Assembly: GCA_018061225.1 (NCBI GenBank)
Contig: JAGOUK010000022.1
Span: forward strand, 1-10,708
DNA: 10,708 bases
Source of the DNA: Candidatus Omnitrophota bacterium
GTDB lineage: Bacteria > Omnitrophota > Gorgyraeia > 2-02-FULL-51-18 > JAGOUK01
Direction of reading: 5' to 3'
Below, one piece after another: positions 1-6,873 of the stretch. The position numbers and the translations under genes were made by a program. Every line of letters begins with the position of its first letter. Positions within the stretch are counted from its first letter, which is position 1. The notes beneath the pieces are model-generated. The model did no database searches and was not told the origin of the DNA. It saw only the letters and a list, made by a program, of their open reading frames with translations.

Positions 1-1212
1 GCGCCTTACGGCGAGCCCAAATACAAGGATCTGATACTCAAGCATTTGATTGAAGTCCGGGAAGATGGGTCCTTCCGCATGGACATGGACTACTTCAGCT
101 ATTGCGCGGGTCTCACGATGACCAATTCCAAATTTGACAAATTATTCGGCGGGCCTCGGCGCTCGCCTGAGACCCCGATCTCTCAGCGCGAAATGGACCT
201 GGCCAGATCCGTGCAGGAAGCGCTTGAAGAAATTATGCTCAAGATCATCCGGCACATTCACAAAGTGACCGGCGAAGATTACCTTTGTTTGGCGGGCGGC
301 GTGGCGCTCAACTGTGTCGCGAACGGACGCCTGCTCCGCGAAGGGCCTTTTAAAGACATTTGGATACAGCCAGCGTCCAGTGATGCCGGCGGCGCTCTCG
401 GCGCGGCCCTTTATGCCTGGCATCACTATCTCGGCAATCCTCGTAAAACAGACGGAGTGCATGACACCCAAAGAGGCTCGCTTCTTGGACCCGAATTTAG
501 TGACGATGAAATCGGGGCTTATCTCAATGAGGCCAAGATCCCGCATCGCAAGCTGACCCGGCAGGAACTCGTCACCGAGACCGCCGATCTCATCGCCGGC
601 GAAAAGGTGGTTGCGTGGTTTCAGGGCCGGATGGAATTCGGACCGCGCGCACTTGGCGCGCGCTCGATCCTCGGCGACGCCCGGTCTCCGAAGCTGCAGG
701 AAACCATGAACCTGAAGATCAAGTTTCGTGAATCGTTCCGCCCGTTCGCCCCAATCGTGAAGCGGGACCGCGTGTCGGATTACTTTGAGCTCGACCGACC
801 CAGTCCCTATATGATGTTGGTTGCCCCGGTGAAGGCATCTCGCCGCAGACAGATGACGGCTGAAGAATCCGCGCTGTTTGGCATTCAGAAACTAAACGTG
901 GTTCGGTCCGACATTCCGGCGGTGACGCATGTGGATTATTCGGCCCGGATCCAGACGGTGGATCAAGACACCAATCCGCTGCTCCATGACATCCTCTGCG
1001 ATCTGGAGAAGCGGTATGATTCGCCAGTCATTATCAATACTTCCTTTAATGTGCGCGGGGAACCCATTGTCTGCACTCCCCAAGACGCTTACCGGTGCTT
1101 CATGCGGACGCATATGGACACGCTCATTGTCGGGTCTTACCGTATCGACAAGGCGGACCAGCCCAAGGTCGAGGATGACGCGGATTGGAAAAATGAATTC
1201 GAGCTGGATTGA
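1..1212 (+). CDS. Carbamoyltransferase, NodU/CmcH family (5'-truncated)
   Basis: The reading frame is open from the first base (beginning APYGEPKYKD, a conserved stretch of this family), so the start lies outside the window and 403 C-terminal residues remain. Enzymes of this family move a carbamoyl group from carbamoyl phosphate to a hydroxyl of a sugar or natural product, through a carbamoyl-adenylate. Visible hallmarks are the Kae1-like segment GGVALNCVANGRL (codons around 295-335), then the C-terminal domain with GRMEFGPRALGARSIL (about 625-670), FRESFRPFAPIV (about 724-760) and INTSFNVRGEPIV (about 1030-1070). The TTG at 46 is inside the domain and is not a start. The next gene, an SxtJ-like protein, follows after 3 bases, so the two are almost certainly co-transcribed. 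The acceptor substrate cannot be read from the sequence; a cell-surface polysaccharide or a secondary metabolite are the usual possibilities. Confidence 0.93.
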   Translation, partial: APYGEPKYKDLILKHLIEVREDGSFRMDMDYFSYCAGLTMTNSKFDKLFGGPRRSPETPISQREMDLARSVQEALEEIMLKIIRHIHKVTGEDYLCLAGGVALNCVANGRLLREGPFKDIWIQPASSDAGGALGAALYAWHHYLGNPRKTDGVHDTQRGSLLGPEFSDDEIGAYLNEAKIPHRKLTRQELVTETADLIAGEKVVAWFQGRMEFGPRALGARSILGDARSPKLQETMNLKIKFRESFRPFAPIVKRDRVSDYFELDRPSPYMMLVAPVKASRRRQMTAEESALFGIQKLNVVRSDIPAVTHVDYSARIQTVDQDTNPLLHDILCDLEKRYDSPVIINTSFNVRGEPIVCTPQDAYRCFMRTHMDTLIVGSYRIDKADQPKVEDDADWKNEFELD

Positions 1213-1215
1213 TTT

Positions 1216-1632
1216 ATGCTGCTTAAAGAAATAAAAAACATCAAGAGCACCACTAAGGAGCTCCGCGAATTTGGCTATGTTGTCGGCGGAGCGATCCTGG
1301 TATTCAGCGGGATACGCGCATGGCGGCATGGAGACGTTGCGTGGATCTGGCCTTCGATCGGGGTCGGGCTCATCTTGATTGGTCTGCTGTTTCCGGCGGT
1401 TCTCAAGCCCTTGCAAAAAATCTGGATGGGACTCGCGCTGATGATGGGCTGGGTGATGAGCCGAGTGATCCTCACGCTCATTTTTATTCTGCTTGTAACA
1501 CCTATCGGGCTTATTCTGAAGGTGCAGGGGAAACAGTTTATGGACAAAGGCGCGGACGCTCAGACCAATAGCTTTTGGAAGATTCGTGCTCAAGGGTCTG
1601 ATGACCCCAGGCGTTGCGAACGACAATTCTGA
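1216..1632 (+). CDS. SxtJ-like small membrane protein
   Basis: A 138-residue protein starting with ATG only 3 bases after the carbamoyltransferase stop; no strong Shine-Dalgarno is visible, so translational coupling is likely. Hydrophobic segments lie at about residues 21-34, 43-63 and 70-102 (the last long enough for two passes). They are followed by a polar tail with the family-like pattern SFWK...DP...RQF at the very C-terminus. This composition and the position between a carbamoyltransferase and a DUF5989 gene match the SxtJ family, named after a gene of the saxitoxin cluster whose biochemical role is unknown. I infer an inner-membrane partner or anchor for the carbamoyltransferase; nothing in the sequence shows a catalytic site. 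Other small multi-pass membrane proteins are possible, but the context makes SxtJ the best call. Confidence 0.8.
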   Translation: MLLKEIKNIKSTTKELREFGYVVGGAILVFSGIRAWRHGDVAWIWPSIGVGLILIGLLFPAVLKPLQKIWMGLALMMGWVMSRVILTLIFILLVTPIGLILKVQGKQFMDKGADAQTNSFWKIRAQGSDDPRRCERQF

Positions 1633-1648
1633 TCGAGATATAGCTTAG

Positions 1649-1654
1649 AAGGAG
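1649..1654 (+). promoter_or_regulatory. Shine-Dalgarno of the DUF5989 gene
   Basis: AAGGAG, 8 bases before the ATG at 1663. It is one of the few strong ribosome binding sites in the window and is good evidence that the short 52-codon frame behind it is really translated. Confidence 0.8.
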
Positions 1655-1662
1655 AACAAGCC

Positions 1663-1821
1663 ATGTCCAAATTTTCGATACTCAAGGAATTCTGGGATTT
1701 CTTAAAGGTGCGTAAAAAATGGTGGCTCACGCCGATCGTTATTTTTCTCATCGCGTTGGGCGCGCTGATTGTTTTTGCCGGCGGCTCGGCATTTTCGCCC
1801 TTTATTTACACGCTTTTTTAA
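1663..1821 (+). CDS. DUF5989 family single-pass membrane protein
   Basis: A 52-residue protein, short enough to be missed by length cut-offs. It opens MSKFSILKEFWDFLKVRKKW, a basic amphipathic N-terminus, followed by one hydrophobic helix at about residues 24-45 and the ending SPFIYTLF. The layout (ExWxFLKxRKKWW, then one membrane helix, then a P-F-I-Y-T-L-F end) is that of DUF5989 proteins, which are known mainly as neighbours of NodU-type carbamoyltransferases and SxtJ. A strong AAGGAG site lies 8 bases upstream. It closes the carbamoyltransferase - SxtJ - DUF5989 set here; the following cysQ frame starts shortly after its stop. The function is unknown. I infer an inner-membrane accessory subunit with the positive N-terminus in the cytoplasm. 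Confidence 0.87.
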   Translation: MSKFSILKEFWDFLKVRKKWWLTPIVIFLIALGALIVFAGGSAFSPFIYTLF

Positions 1822-1834
1822 AGCTAGCACGTTC

Positions 1835-2632
1835 TTGAAATCACTTAAAACTTCCGACCCCACCCTACACGAAATGATTCGTCTCGCCAGGGCCGCCGGC
1901 CGCGTTGTCATGGCGCATTACCGGAAGGCATCCGGGAAGCGCAGCTACAAGAGCGACAACTCCCCGGTTACGGCGGCTGATTTGGCCGCCAATCGTCTCA
2001 TCGAAGCGGGTCTCAAGCGTTTCGACCCTTCTATTCCGGTCATTTCTGAAGAATCTCCGATACCCACGGCGGCTGCCCGGCGGAAGTGGAAACATTTTTG
2101 GCTGGTGGATCCCGTGGACGGGACCCGGGAGTTTTTGAACCGGACAGGACATTTTACGGTTAATATCGGATTGATCCGGGCGGGCCGACCCGTGGCCGGT
2201 GTTGTTTTTGCCCCGGCAATGGGCGTCCTGTATTTTGGCAGTGATAAATCGCGGTCCTGGAAGATCGAGGGGCGACGCCGCCAGCCGGAGCGAATATTTT
2301 CTAAAGCGCCGGAAGCGGGGGAGCGGCCGCGAATTTTGATCAGCCGTCTCCACGAAACCCCCGCGTCCATGAAGCGTTTGTCAGCCATCCCTAACGCTGA
2401 CCTTATACGCGTCGGCAGCTCGCTCAAATTTGGTCTAGTCGCGGAAGGACGCGCGCATGCCTACCCTCGTTTTGGTCCTACTTGCGAATGGGATGTGGCA
2501 GCGGGAGATGCAGTTTGGCGGTATGCTTGCGCCGCGGGGAAGACGAACCGCTCTCCACTCAAGTACAATAAGAAGACTTTGAAAAACGGTTCGTTCTATA
2601 TCGGATGGAGACCAGCGAAAAGTGCCGCCTAA
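1835..2632 (+). CDS. cysQ: 3'(2'),5'-bisphosphate nucleotidase, CysQ type
   Basis: Inositol-monophosphatase-fold phosphatase that removes the 3'-phosphate from PAP (and PAPS), relieving product inhibition in sulfate assimilation and sulfotransfer. It is normally a Mg-dependent, membrane-associated or cytosolic enzyme. With a TTG start at 1835 it has 265 residues. Metal-site motifs in order are DNSPVTAADLAA (about 41-52), SEES (71-74), the signature DPVDGTREF (92-100) and EWDVAAGDA (218-226); CysQ-specific GSSLKF (194-199) and YPRFGPT (210-216) separate it from plain inositol phosphatases. The start is uncertain. TTG 1835 keeps the whole first helix, ATG 1874 would trim it, and a TTG at 1769 would lie inside the DUF5989 gene; none has a clear Shine-Dalgarno. 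After the WD motif the usual A-G-G turn reads CAAGK and the loop is about a residue short, a mild local divergence. Its 3' end overlaps the acylphosphatase start by 11 bases. Confidence 0.92.
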   Translation: MKSLKTSDPTLHEMIRLARAAGRVVMAHYRKASGKRSYKSDNSPVTAADLAANRLIEAGLKRFDPSIPVISEESPIPTAAARRKWKHFWLVDPVDGTREFLNRTGHFTVNIGLIRAGRPVAGVVFAPAMGVLYFGSDKSRSWKIEGRRRQPERIFSKAPEAGERPRILISRLHETPASMKRLSAIPNADLIRVGSSLKFGLVAEGRAHAYPRFGPTCEWDVAAGDAVWRYACAAGKTNRSPLKYNKKTLKNGSFYIGWRPAKSAA

Positions 2633-2945
2633 ACCCAAAAAAACCCTCAACCTTCCCGCCGGGCCCGCTAAACGGCTTGAGGTCACCTATAAAGGCAGGG
2701 TTCAGGGCGTGGGCTTCCGATTTAACGTCGAAAAAGTCGCATTGGAAGTCGGCGCCAAAGGCTGGGTGCGCAACGAAAAAAACGGCGATGTCATGATGGT
2801 GGCGGAAGGCCCCGAATCCGTCCTCATGGCGCTTCTGGAAGGCGTGCGCCAATGTCAGGTGGGACGCTATATCTCCAAAGAACATATCCGCTGGGAAATT
2901 CCTCTAAACGGGTTTGACGACTTCACGATCGAATATCACTTTTAG
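2622..2945 (+). CDS. acyP: Acylphosphatase
   Basis: Small enzyme hydrolysing carboxyl-phosphate bonds in acyl phosphates such as acetyl phosphate, carbamoyl phosphate or 1,3-bisphosphoglycerate; cytosolic. The 107-residue product has the family signature YKGRVQGVGFRFNV (residues 23-36) with the phosphate-binding loop and catalytic Arg33, and KGWVRNEKNG (47-54 region) with catalytic Asn51. The fold ends in the usual beta strand FTIEYHF. It is about 12-15 residues longer than typical, through a basic, proline-rich N-terminal tail. GTG at 2622 is the only usable start in this frame; it lies inside the end of cysQ, with a GGAG at 2607-2610, 11 bases before it. The overlap points to translational coupling with cysQ. 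Whether its substrate relates to the carbamoyltransferase upstream (carbamoyl phosphate) is speculation. Confidence 0.93.
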   Translation: MPPKPKKTLNLPAGPAKRLEVTYKGRVQGVGFRFNVEKVALEVGAKGWVRNEKNGDVMMVAEGPESVLMALLEGVRQCQVGRYISKEHIRWEIPLNGFDDFTIEYHF

Positions 2946-2966
2946 ATTTACGGACGCGGGGATTTG

Positions 2967-4982
2967 ATGAACCGTAAAGAATATCTCCAGTTGATCGAAG
3001 AGGTTCGGGCGCATGACCGCCGCTATTACGCGGATAGCAGGCCTCAGGTTTCGGATTCAGAGTACGATGCCCTCATCCGACGCCTCAAAAAAATCGAGAG
3101 TGATCACCCAGACTGGACCGATCCCTCATCGCCAACGCTAAAACTCGGCGACCGCACCTCGGGGGGCTTTGCCTCCGCCGCCCACCGTGTTCCAATGCTC
3201 TCCATCGACAACACATATTCCGACGATGAGCTGCGGGACTTTGACGCGCGCGTAATCAAGGTGCTAAAAGCGGACTCCGGGACGAATATCCGTTATGCCG
3301 TGGAGCTCAAAATCGACGGTGTTTCTATTTCTCTGACATACAAGGATGGACTATTGGCGCGGGCTTTGACGCGAGGTGACGGCGCGTCCGGTGATGATGT
3401 CACGGCCAATGTGCTCGGCATTGCGGGTATTCCCAAAAAGATTCATTCGGTTAAAGGTTGGCCCGCGGAAATTGAGGTCCGGGGTGAGATCTATCTGAGC
3501 CGAAGCCGTTTTGTCGAGATCAATGCCGAGCGCGAAGAAGAGGGGTTGGCCGTCTTTGCCAATCCGCGCAACGCGGCGGCGGGATCACTCAAGCTTTTGG
3601 AGGCCGGTGCGGCGGCTGAGCGGGGGCTGCAATTTTTGGCGCACGGGGTTGGGTTTGTGTCGGAGCCGTTTGCGGGCTCGCAGAGCGCACTCCGGGCCGC
3701 GTATCAAAAAGCCGGATTTCCGCTGCAGCCGGAAGACCGGACGCCTGAAGGGATCGAAGCGGTGATACGGGTTTGCCGCGAGTGGGAGGGCCGGCGCCAT
3801 GACCTGCCGTACGAAACGGACGGCATGGTGGTGAAAGTGGATGATTTTGATCTTCAGGTCCGCCTGGGTCTCACCGCCAAGAGCCCGCGTTACATGATCG
3901 CTTTTAAATTTCCGGCGGCGCAGGCGCGCACGCGGCTTTTGGACATTCTGGTCCAGGTGGGGCGGACCGGGGTGCTGACGCCGGTGGCGGTTCTGGAGCC
4001 GGTGGAGTTGTCGGGGTCCACGGTTTCGCGCGCGACATTGCACAACGAAGACGAGATCGAGCGCCTGGGGCTTAAGATCGGTGACGCGGTTCTCATCGAG
4101 AAAAGTGGTGAGATCATCCCGCAAATCGTCAGCGTGCTTAAGGCCGAGCGAAAAGGCCGTGAGAAGAAATTCACGATGCCGGAGCATTGTCCTGTTTGCC
4201 GGTCGGAGGCGAAGCGCGCCGAGGGTGAGGTGGCGGTGCGCTGCGTCAATGCCGCGTGTCCGGCCCAGATCCAGGCGAGGATACTGCATTTTGCGGGACG
4301 CAAGGCGATGGATATTGAGGGCATGGGGGACGCGCTGGTTGAACAGCTGGTGCAAAAGGGGATGGTCAAAGAGCTTCAGGACATTTATCGTCTCAAGGCA
4401 TCAGACCTGCGGGAGCTGGAGCGGATGGGTGCCAAGTCGGCGGATAATGTGATCCGCGCGATTGAGTCGAGTCGGGGCAGGGGGCTTGAGCGCGTGCTAT
4501 TTGCGCTTGGCATCCGGCATGTGGGCGAACGGTCGGCCCGGGAGCTGGCGGTTCATTACGGGAGTCTCGCCAAGCTGGCTGAAGCGTCTGAGCCGGAGCT
4601 TCAGCAGATGGATGAGGTCGGGCCCATCGTCGCGGCGAGCGTGCGGAGCTTCTTTGATCAGTCAGCCAATCGCAGACTGATTCAGGAGCTTGCGGAACTG
4701 GGTCTTGAGTTGGACGCCAAGACGCGCCGTGTCTCCGGCGGAGTGTTGGACGGAAAGACGCTGGTGGTGACCGGAAGCCTTGAGGGCTACACGCGGGAGG
4801 CAATTCATGAGACAATCCGTTTGCACGGCGGGAAGACTTCCGGGACGGTGAGCGCCAAGACCGCTTATCTCGTGGCCGGGGACGACGCCGGGTCCAAATT
4901 GGAAAAAGCCAAAAAACTGGGCGTACGGATTTTGAGTGAACACGAATTCAACACATTGATAGGGGAGACCAAGAAGCGATGA
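2967..4982 (+). CDS. ligA: NAD-dependent DNA ligase LigA
   Basis: Seals nicks in duplex DNA during replication and repair, using NAD+ to form an enzyme-AMP intermediate. With ATG 2967 the protein has 671 residues, the normal family length; a TTG lies directly before this ATG (2964) but is less likely. Domain order: Ia domain with HDRRYYADSRPQVSDSEYD (about 15-35) that binds NMN; adenylation domain with ELKIDG, lysine at residue 115 being the AMP-accepting nucleophile; RNPRNAAAGSLK-type motif (FANPRNAAAGSLK, around 195-207); OB fold (about 320-400); four-cysteine zinc finger at C408, C411, C426 and C431; helix-hairpin-helix repeats (about 440-585); C-terminal BRCT domain beginning at LDGKTLVVTGSLEGYTR. 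Nothing essential is missing. It sits 21 bases after acyP, with only a weak GGGGA before the start, and overlaps the next gene by ATGA. Confidence 0.98.
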   Translation: MNRKEYLQLIEEVRAHDRRYYADSRPQVSDSEYDALIRRLKKIESDHPDWTDPSSPTLKLGDRTSGGFASAAHRVPMLSIDNTYSDDELRDFDARVIKVLKADSGTNIRYAVELKIDGVSISLTYKDGLLARALTRGDGASGDDVTANVLGIAGIPKKIHSVKGWPAEIEVRGEIYLSRSRFVEINAEREEEGLAVFANPRNAAAGSLKLLEAGAAAERGLQFLAHGVGFVSEPFAGSQSALRAAYQKAGFPLQPEDRTPEGIEAVIRVCREWEGRRHDLPYETDGMVVKVDDFDLQVRLGLTAKSPRYMIAFKFPAAQARTRLLDILVQVGRTGVLTPVAVLEPVELSGSTVSRATLHNEDEIERLGLKIGDAVLIEKSGEIIPQIVSVLKAERKGREKKFTMPEHCPVCRSEAKRAEGEVAVRCVNAACPAQIQARILHFAGRKAMDIEGMGDALVEQLVQKGMVKELQDIYRLKASDLRELERMGAKSADNVIRAIESSRGRGLERVLFALGIRHVGERSARELAVHYGSLAKLAEASEPELQQMDEVGPIVAASVRSFFDQSANRRLIQELAELGLELDAKTRRVSGGVLDGKTLVVTGSLEGYTREAIHETIRLHGGKTSGTVSAKTAYLVAGDDAGSKLEKAKKLGVRILSEHEFNTLIGETKKR

Positions 4983-5485
4983 ATCAGCTATTTCGAAAAA
5001 CGCTCTGTGTGGTGACGGCCGGATTCCTGCTCTTAGGAGGAGCCGGATGCGCAACTGCGAAGAAAAAGTTTACACGCAAGAGCAAATCGGGTCCGGTGCG
5101 CCCGGTTATTTTTACCGATAAGGAATTCGTGAAGCCGTACACCAACGAGTACTATTACACGAATAATTTTAACCTCTGGAAAGTCTGGCACGAGGAATTG
5201 GTGAATTCCATCGGCGGCAATGCCAAGCACCTGAGCCGTTCGGCCGATGAAGCCGTTGCCCGATTGAAGGAAATGCAGGAATATCTCGAAGAGCCTAAGC
5301 GCACGGAGCTCGGCGAACAGATCGCTCAAGTCGAGCGCGCCGCCGCGGATCTGAGCCGCGGGGCGAACGATGCGCAGGGCGGCCAAGCGTCATTCCTTTT
5401 GGATAAGACCTACCGGATCATCAAGTCCAACTTCTACACGGATGACGTTAAACCCTGGATCAAGAAGGACGATATTGTCCTGTAG
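4979..5485 (+). CDS. Putative lipoprotein of unknown function
   Basis: A 168-residue protein I do not recognise. Its N-terminus is a plausible lipoprotein signal: a charged start (R6, K7), a hydrophobic core (about 8-20), then GGAGC with Cys24 as the likely lipidated residue. The -3 position is Gly rather than the usual Leu, so the lipobox is imperfect. A strongly basic linker follows (about 28-41), then a Tyr/Asn/Trp-rich stretch around YYYTNNFNLWKVWHEEL. Residues about 85-130 are charged and helical, compatible with a coiled coil (ARLKEMQEYLEE, AQVERAAADL), and the end is WIKKDDIVL. The start ATG overlaps the ligA stop by ATGA, and xerD follows after 9 bases, so it belongs to the ligA-xerD operon. 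An envelope role is all that can be inferred. Confidence 0.8.
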   Translation: MNQLFRKTLCVVTAGFLLLGGAGCATAKKKFTRKSKSGPVRPVIFTDKEFVKPYTNEYYYTNNFNLWKVWHEELVNSIGGNAKHLSRSADEAVARLKEMQEYLEEPKRTELGEQIAQVERAAADLSRGANDAQGGQASFLLDKTYRIIKSNFYTDDVKPWIKKDDIVL

Positions 5486-5486
5486 C

Positions 5487-5492
5487 GAGGGG
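5487..5492 (+). promoter_or_regulatory. Shine-Dalgarno-like site of xerD
   Basis: GAGGGG directly after the lipoprotein stop and just before TTG 5495. TTG is the first possible start in this frame after the stop codon at 5483, and the purine run supports it despite the close spacing. Confidence 0.5.
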
Positions 5493-5494
5493 TT

Positions 5495-6415
5495 TTGAAG
5501 TCCGTCGCACCCGCGGAACTGACCGCCCCGGTGCGGCTTTTTCTCGAACATCTGACGGTCGAGCGCGGATTGTCCAAAAATACGCTCGAGTCCTATGGCA
5601 GGGATCTGTCCAGATACGCTGATTTTTTGGCTTCCAGGAAACGGAAAAGCTATTCCGAAGCGTCCGCGGAAGACGTGCAGCAGTATCTGTGGTCCGAAAA
5701 GGACAGGGGACTTGAAGCTTCGAGCATTGCCCGGGCGTTGGTTGCGATCCGGGTGCTTCATCGGTTTTTGGAATCAGAAGGTCTGATCCAGGAAGATGTA
5801 ACTCGCCTCGTGGACACGCCCAAGATACTTAAAGGGCTTCCAAACAGTCTCTCTCGGCCGGAGATCGACCAGCTCATGCGGGCTCCGGATATTCGGACGC
5901 CGGCCGGCCTCCGTGATCGGGCCTGCCTCGAGCTTTTGTACGCAACAGGCATCCGGGCATCGGAACTGGTGAAGCTAAAAACGGCGGATATTGATTTTGA
6001 GTCGCGGACGCTTAAGGTGCTGGGGAAGGGTTCCAAGGAACGAGTGGTTCCATTTGGACGTTCGGCGCAAGAATGTTTGATTCGATACCGTGATCGGGCT
6101 AGGGTAAAATGGGCCGCGACGAAACCCGGTGCTGATCCCGTGAATTTCTTTATTACGAGCAAGGGGAAGCATCTCACCCGGCAGGAATTGTGGCTGCTGA
6201 TCCGCAGATGCGCGGACAAAGCGGGTCTGGACCGGGGACTATACCCGCATCTGTTCCGACACTCGTTCGCGACGCATCTGTTGGAAAATGGCGCGGACTT
6301 GCGGGCCCTTCAGGAAATGCTGGGGCACGCCGACGTGACCACGACTCAAATATACACGCATGTGGATCGGGCGAGGCTCAAGCGGATCCACCAACAGTTT
6401 CACCCCCGCGCTTAG
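5495..6415 (+). CDS. xerD: Site-specific tyrosine recombinase XerD
   Basis: Tyrosine recombinase that, normally with XerC and FtsK, resolves chromosome dimers at the dif site near the terminus. The 306-residue protein has the N-terminal SAM-like core-binding domain (about 10-100, with ERGLSKNTLESYGRDL) and the catalytic domain (about 120-300). All six active-site residues are present: R154 (ATGIRASEL), K181 (GKGSKER), H252 and R255 (HLFRHSFATHLLENGADLR), H278 (LGHADVTTTQIYTH) and nucleophile Y287. The C-terminal ending HQQFHPRA closely resembles the HQQHHPRA end of E. coli XerD, which favours XerD over XerC. The start is TTG 5495; no ATG is available in frame, and alignment with known XerD N-termini fits. 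It is not flanked by repeats or integrase-type cargo, so this is a housekeeping recombinase rather than a mobile-element integrase. Confidence 0.95.
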   Translation: MKSVAPAELTAPVRLFLEHLTVERGLSKNTLESYGRDLSRYADFLASRKRKSYSEASAEDVQQYLWSEKDRGLEASSIARALVAIRVLHRFLESEGLIQEDVTRLVDTPKILKGLPNSLSRPEIDQLMRAPDIRTPAGLRDRACLELLYATGIRASELVKLKTADIDFESRTLKVLGKGSKERVVPFGRSAQECLIRYRDRARVKWAATKPGADPVNFFITSKGKHLTRQELWLLIRRCADKAGLDRGLYPHLFRHSFATHLLENGADLRALQEMLGHADVTTTQIYTHVDRARLKRIHQQFHPRA

Positions 6416-6423
6416 GCGCTTTA

Positions 6424-6429
6424 TAGGAG
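6424..6429 (+). promoter_or_regulatory. Shine-Dalgarno of rbfA
   Basis: TAGGAG, 6 bases before ATG 6436, within the 20-base gap after xerD. It fixes the rbfA start. Confidence 0.75.
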
Positions 6430-6435
6430 TATTTT

Positions 6436-6864
6436 ATGCAGCAAAGAACCGACCGCGTCGCCAGCTTGTTGCTTCGGGAAGTCAGTCAGGCGCTGCGCGA
6501 AGACATTCAGGATCCCAACGTTGGATTCGTGACATTTTTGCGCGCGGATGTTTCCAAAGACCTCCGAAACAGCCGAGTCTATTACAGCGTTCTCGGTACC
6601 GATGAAGATAAGATGAGAACGGACCTGGCGATTCAAAAATCGGCCAGAGAAATCAAGCGTCTGGTGAATGACCGGATACAGCTAAGATACGCGATCGACA
6701 TCCGATTTGTCCGCGAGGACGGGCTGGACAACACCTTCAGGGTTGAAGAACTTCTGAACACCATTCGGCAAGAGCGCGAGGCAAAAGGGATTGACGAGGG
6801 CGACTCGCCGGAATCCCGGAGCGGCAAAGAGACGCCGGAAGATCCCGACCAGCCCGCTGCTTGA
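6436..6864 (+). CDS. rbfA: 30S ribosome-binding factor A
   Basis: RbfA binds the immature 30S subunit near the 5' helix of 16S rRNA and helps late maturation, notably in the cold. The 142-residue protein matches the family from its first residues (QQRTDRVASLLLREVSQAL) through IQDPNVGFVTFLRADVSKDL and the segment RVYYSVLG. The LRYAIDIRFVREDGLDN stretch is the usual end of the KH-like fold (about residue 100), followed by the final helix (VEELLNTIRQE). The last 30 residues are acidic and Pro/Glu/Asp-rich, probably disordered. A good Shine-Dalgarno lies 6 bases upstream. The start of truB comes 9 bases after its stop. In many bacteria rbfA follows infB; here xerD occupies that place. Confidence 0.95.
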   Translation: MQQRTDRVASLLLREVSQALREDIQDPNVGFVTFLRADVSKDLRNSRVYYSVLGTDEDKMRTDLAIQKSAREIKRLVNDRIQLRYAIDIRFVREDGLDNTFRVEELLNTIRQEREAKGIDEGDSPESRSGKETPEDPDQPAA

Positions 6865-6873
6865 TTTTTTCTG

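Noticed and set aside
892..1626. A 244-codon - strand frame spanning the carbamoyltransferase and SxtJ genes
   Set aside because: It crosses the boundary of two well-supported genes, is rich in His/Pro/Arg typical of shadow frames, and shows no domain.
2500..2570. Possible paired frameshift near the C-terminus of cysQ, where the usual AAGG turn looks disturbed
   Set aside because: The frame recovers into SPLKYNKKTL, which aligns well with the family without any shift; a small substitution or one-residue deletion explains it.
3585..4355. A 256-codon - strand frame inside ligA
   Set aside because: It lies entirely within the adenylation, OB and zinc-finger parts of ligA; its composition is Arg/His-rich with no motif.
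5495..6415. Tyrosine recombinase as a sign of an integrated mobile element
   Set aside because: The C-terminal HQQxHPRA ending and housekeeping neighbours identify chromosomal XerD; no attachment-site repeats, tRNA or phage/ICE genes are present.
6408..6424. GCGC-TTAG-GCGC followed by TTTAT at the end of xerD as a terminator
   Set aside because: The stem is only 4 bp and the T-run is weak; probably chance.
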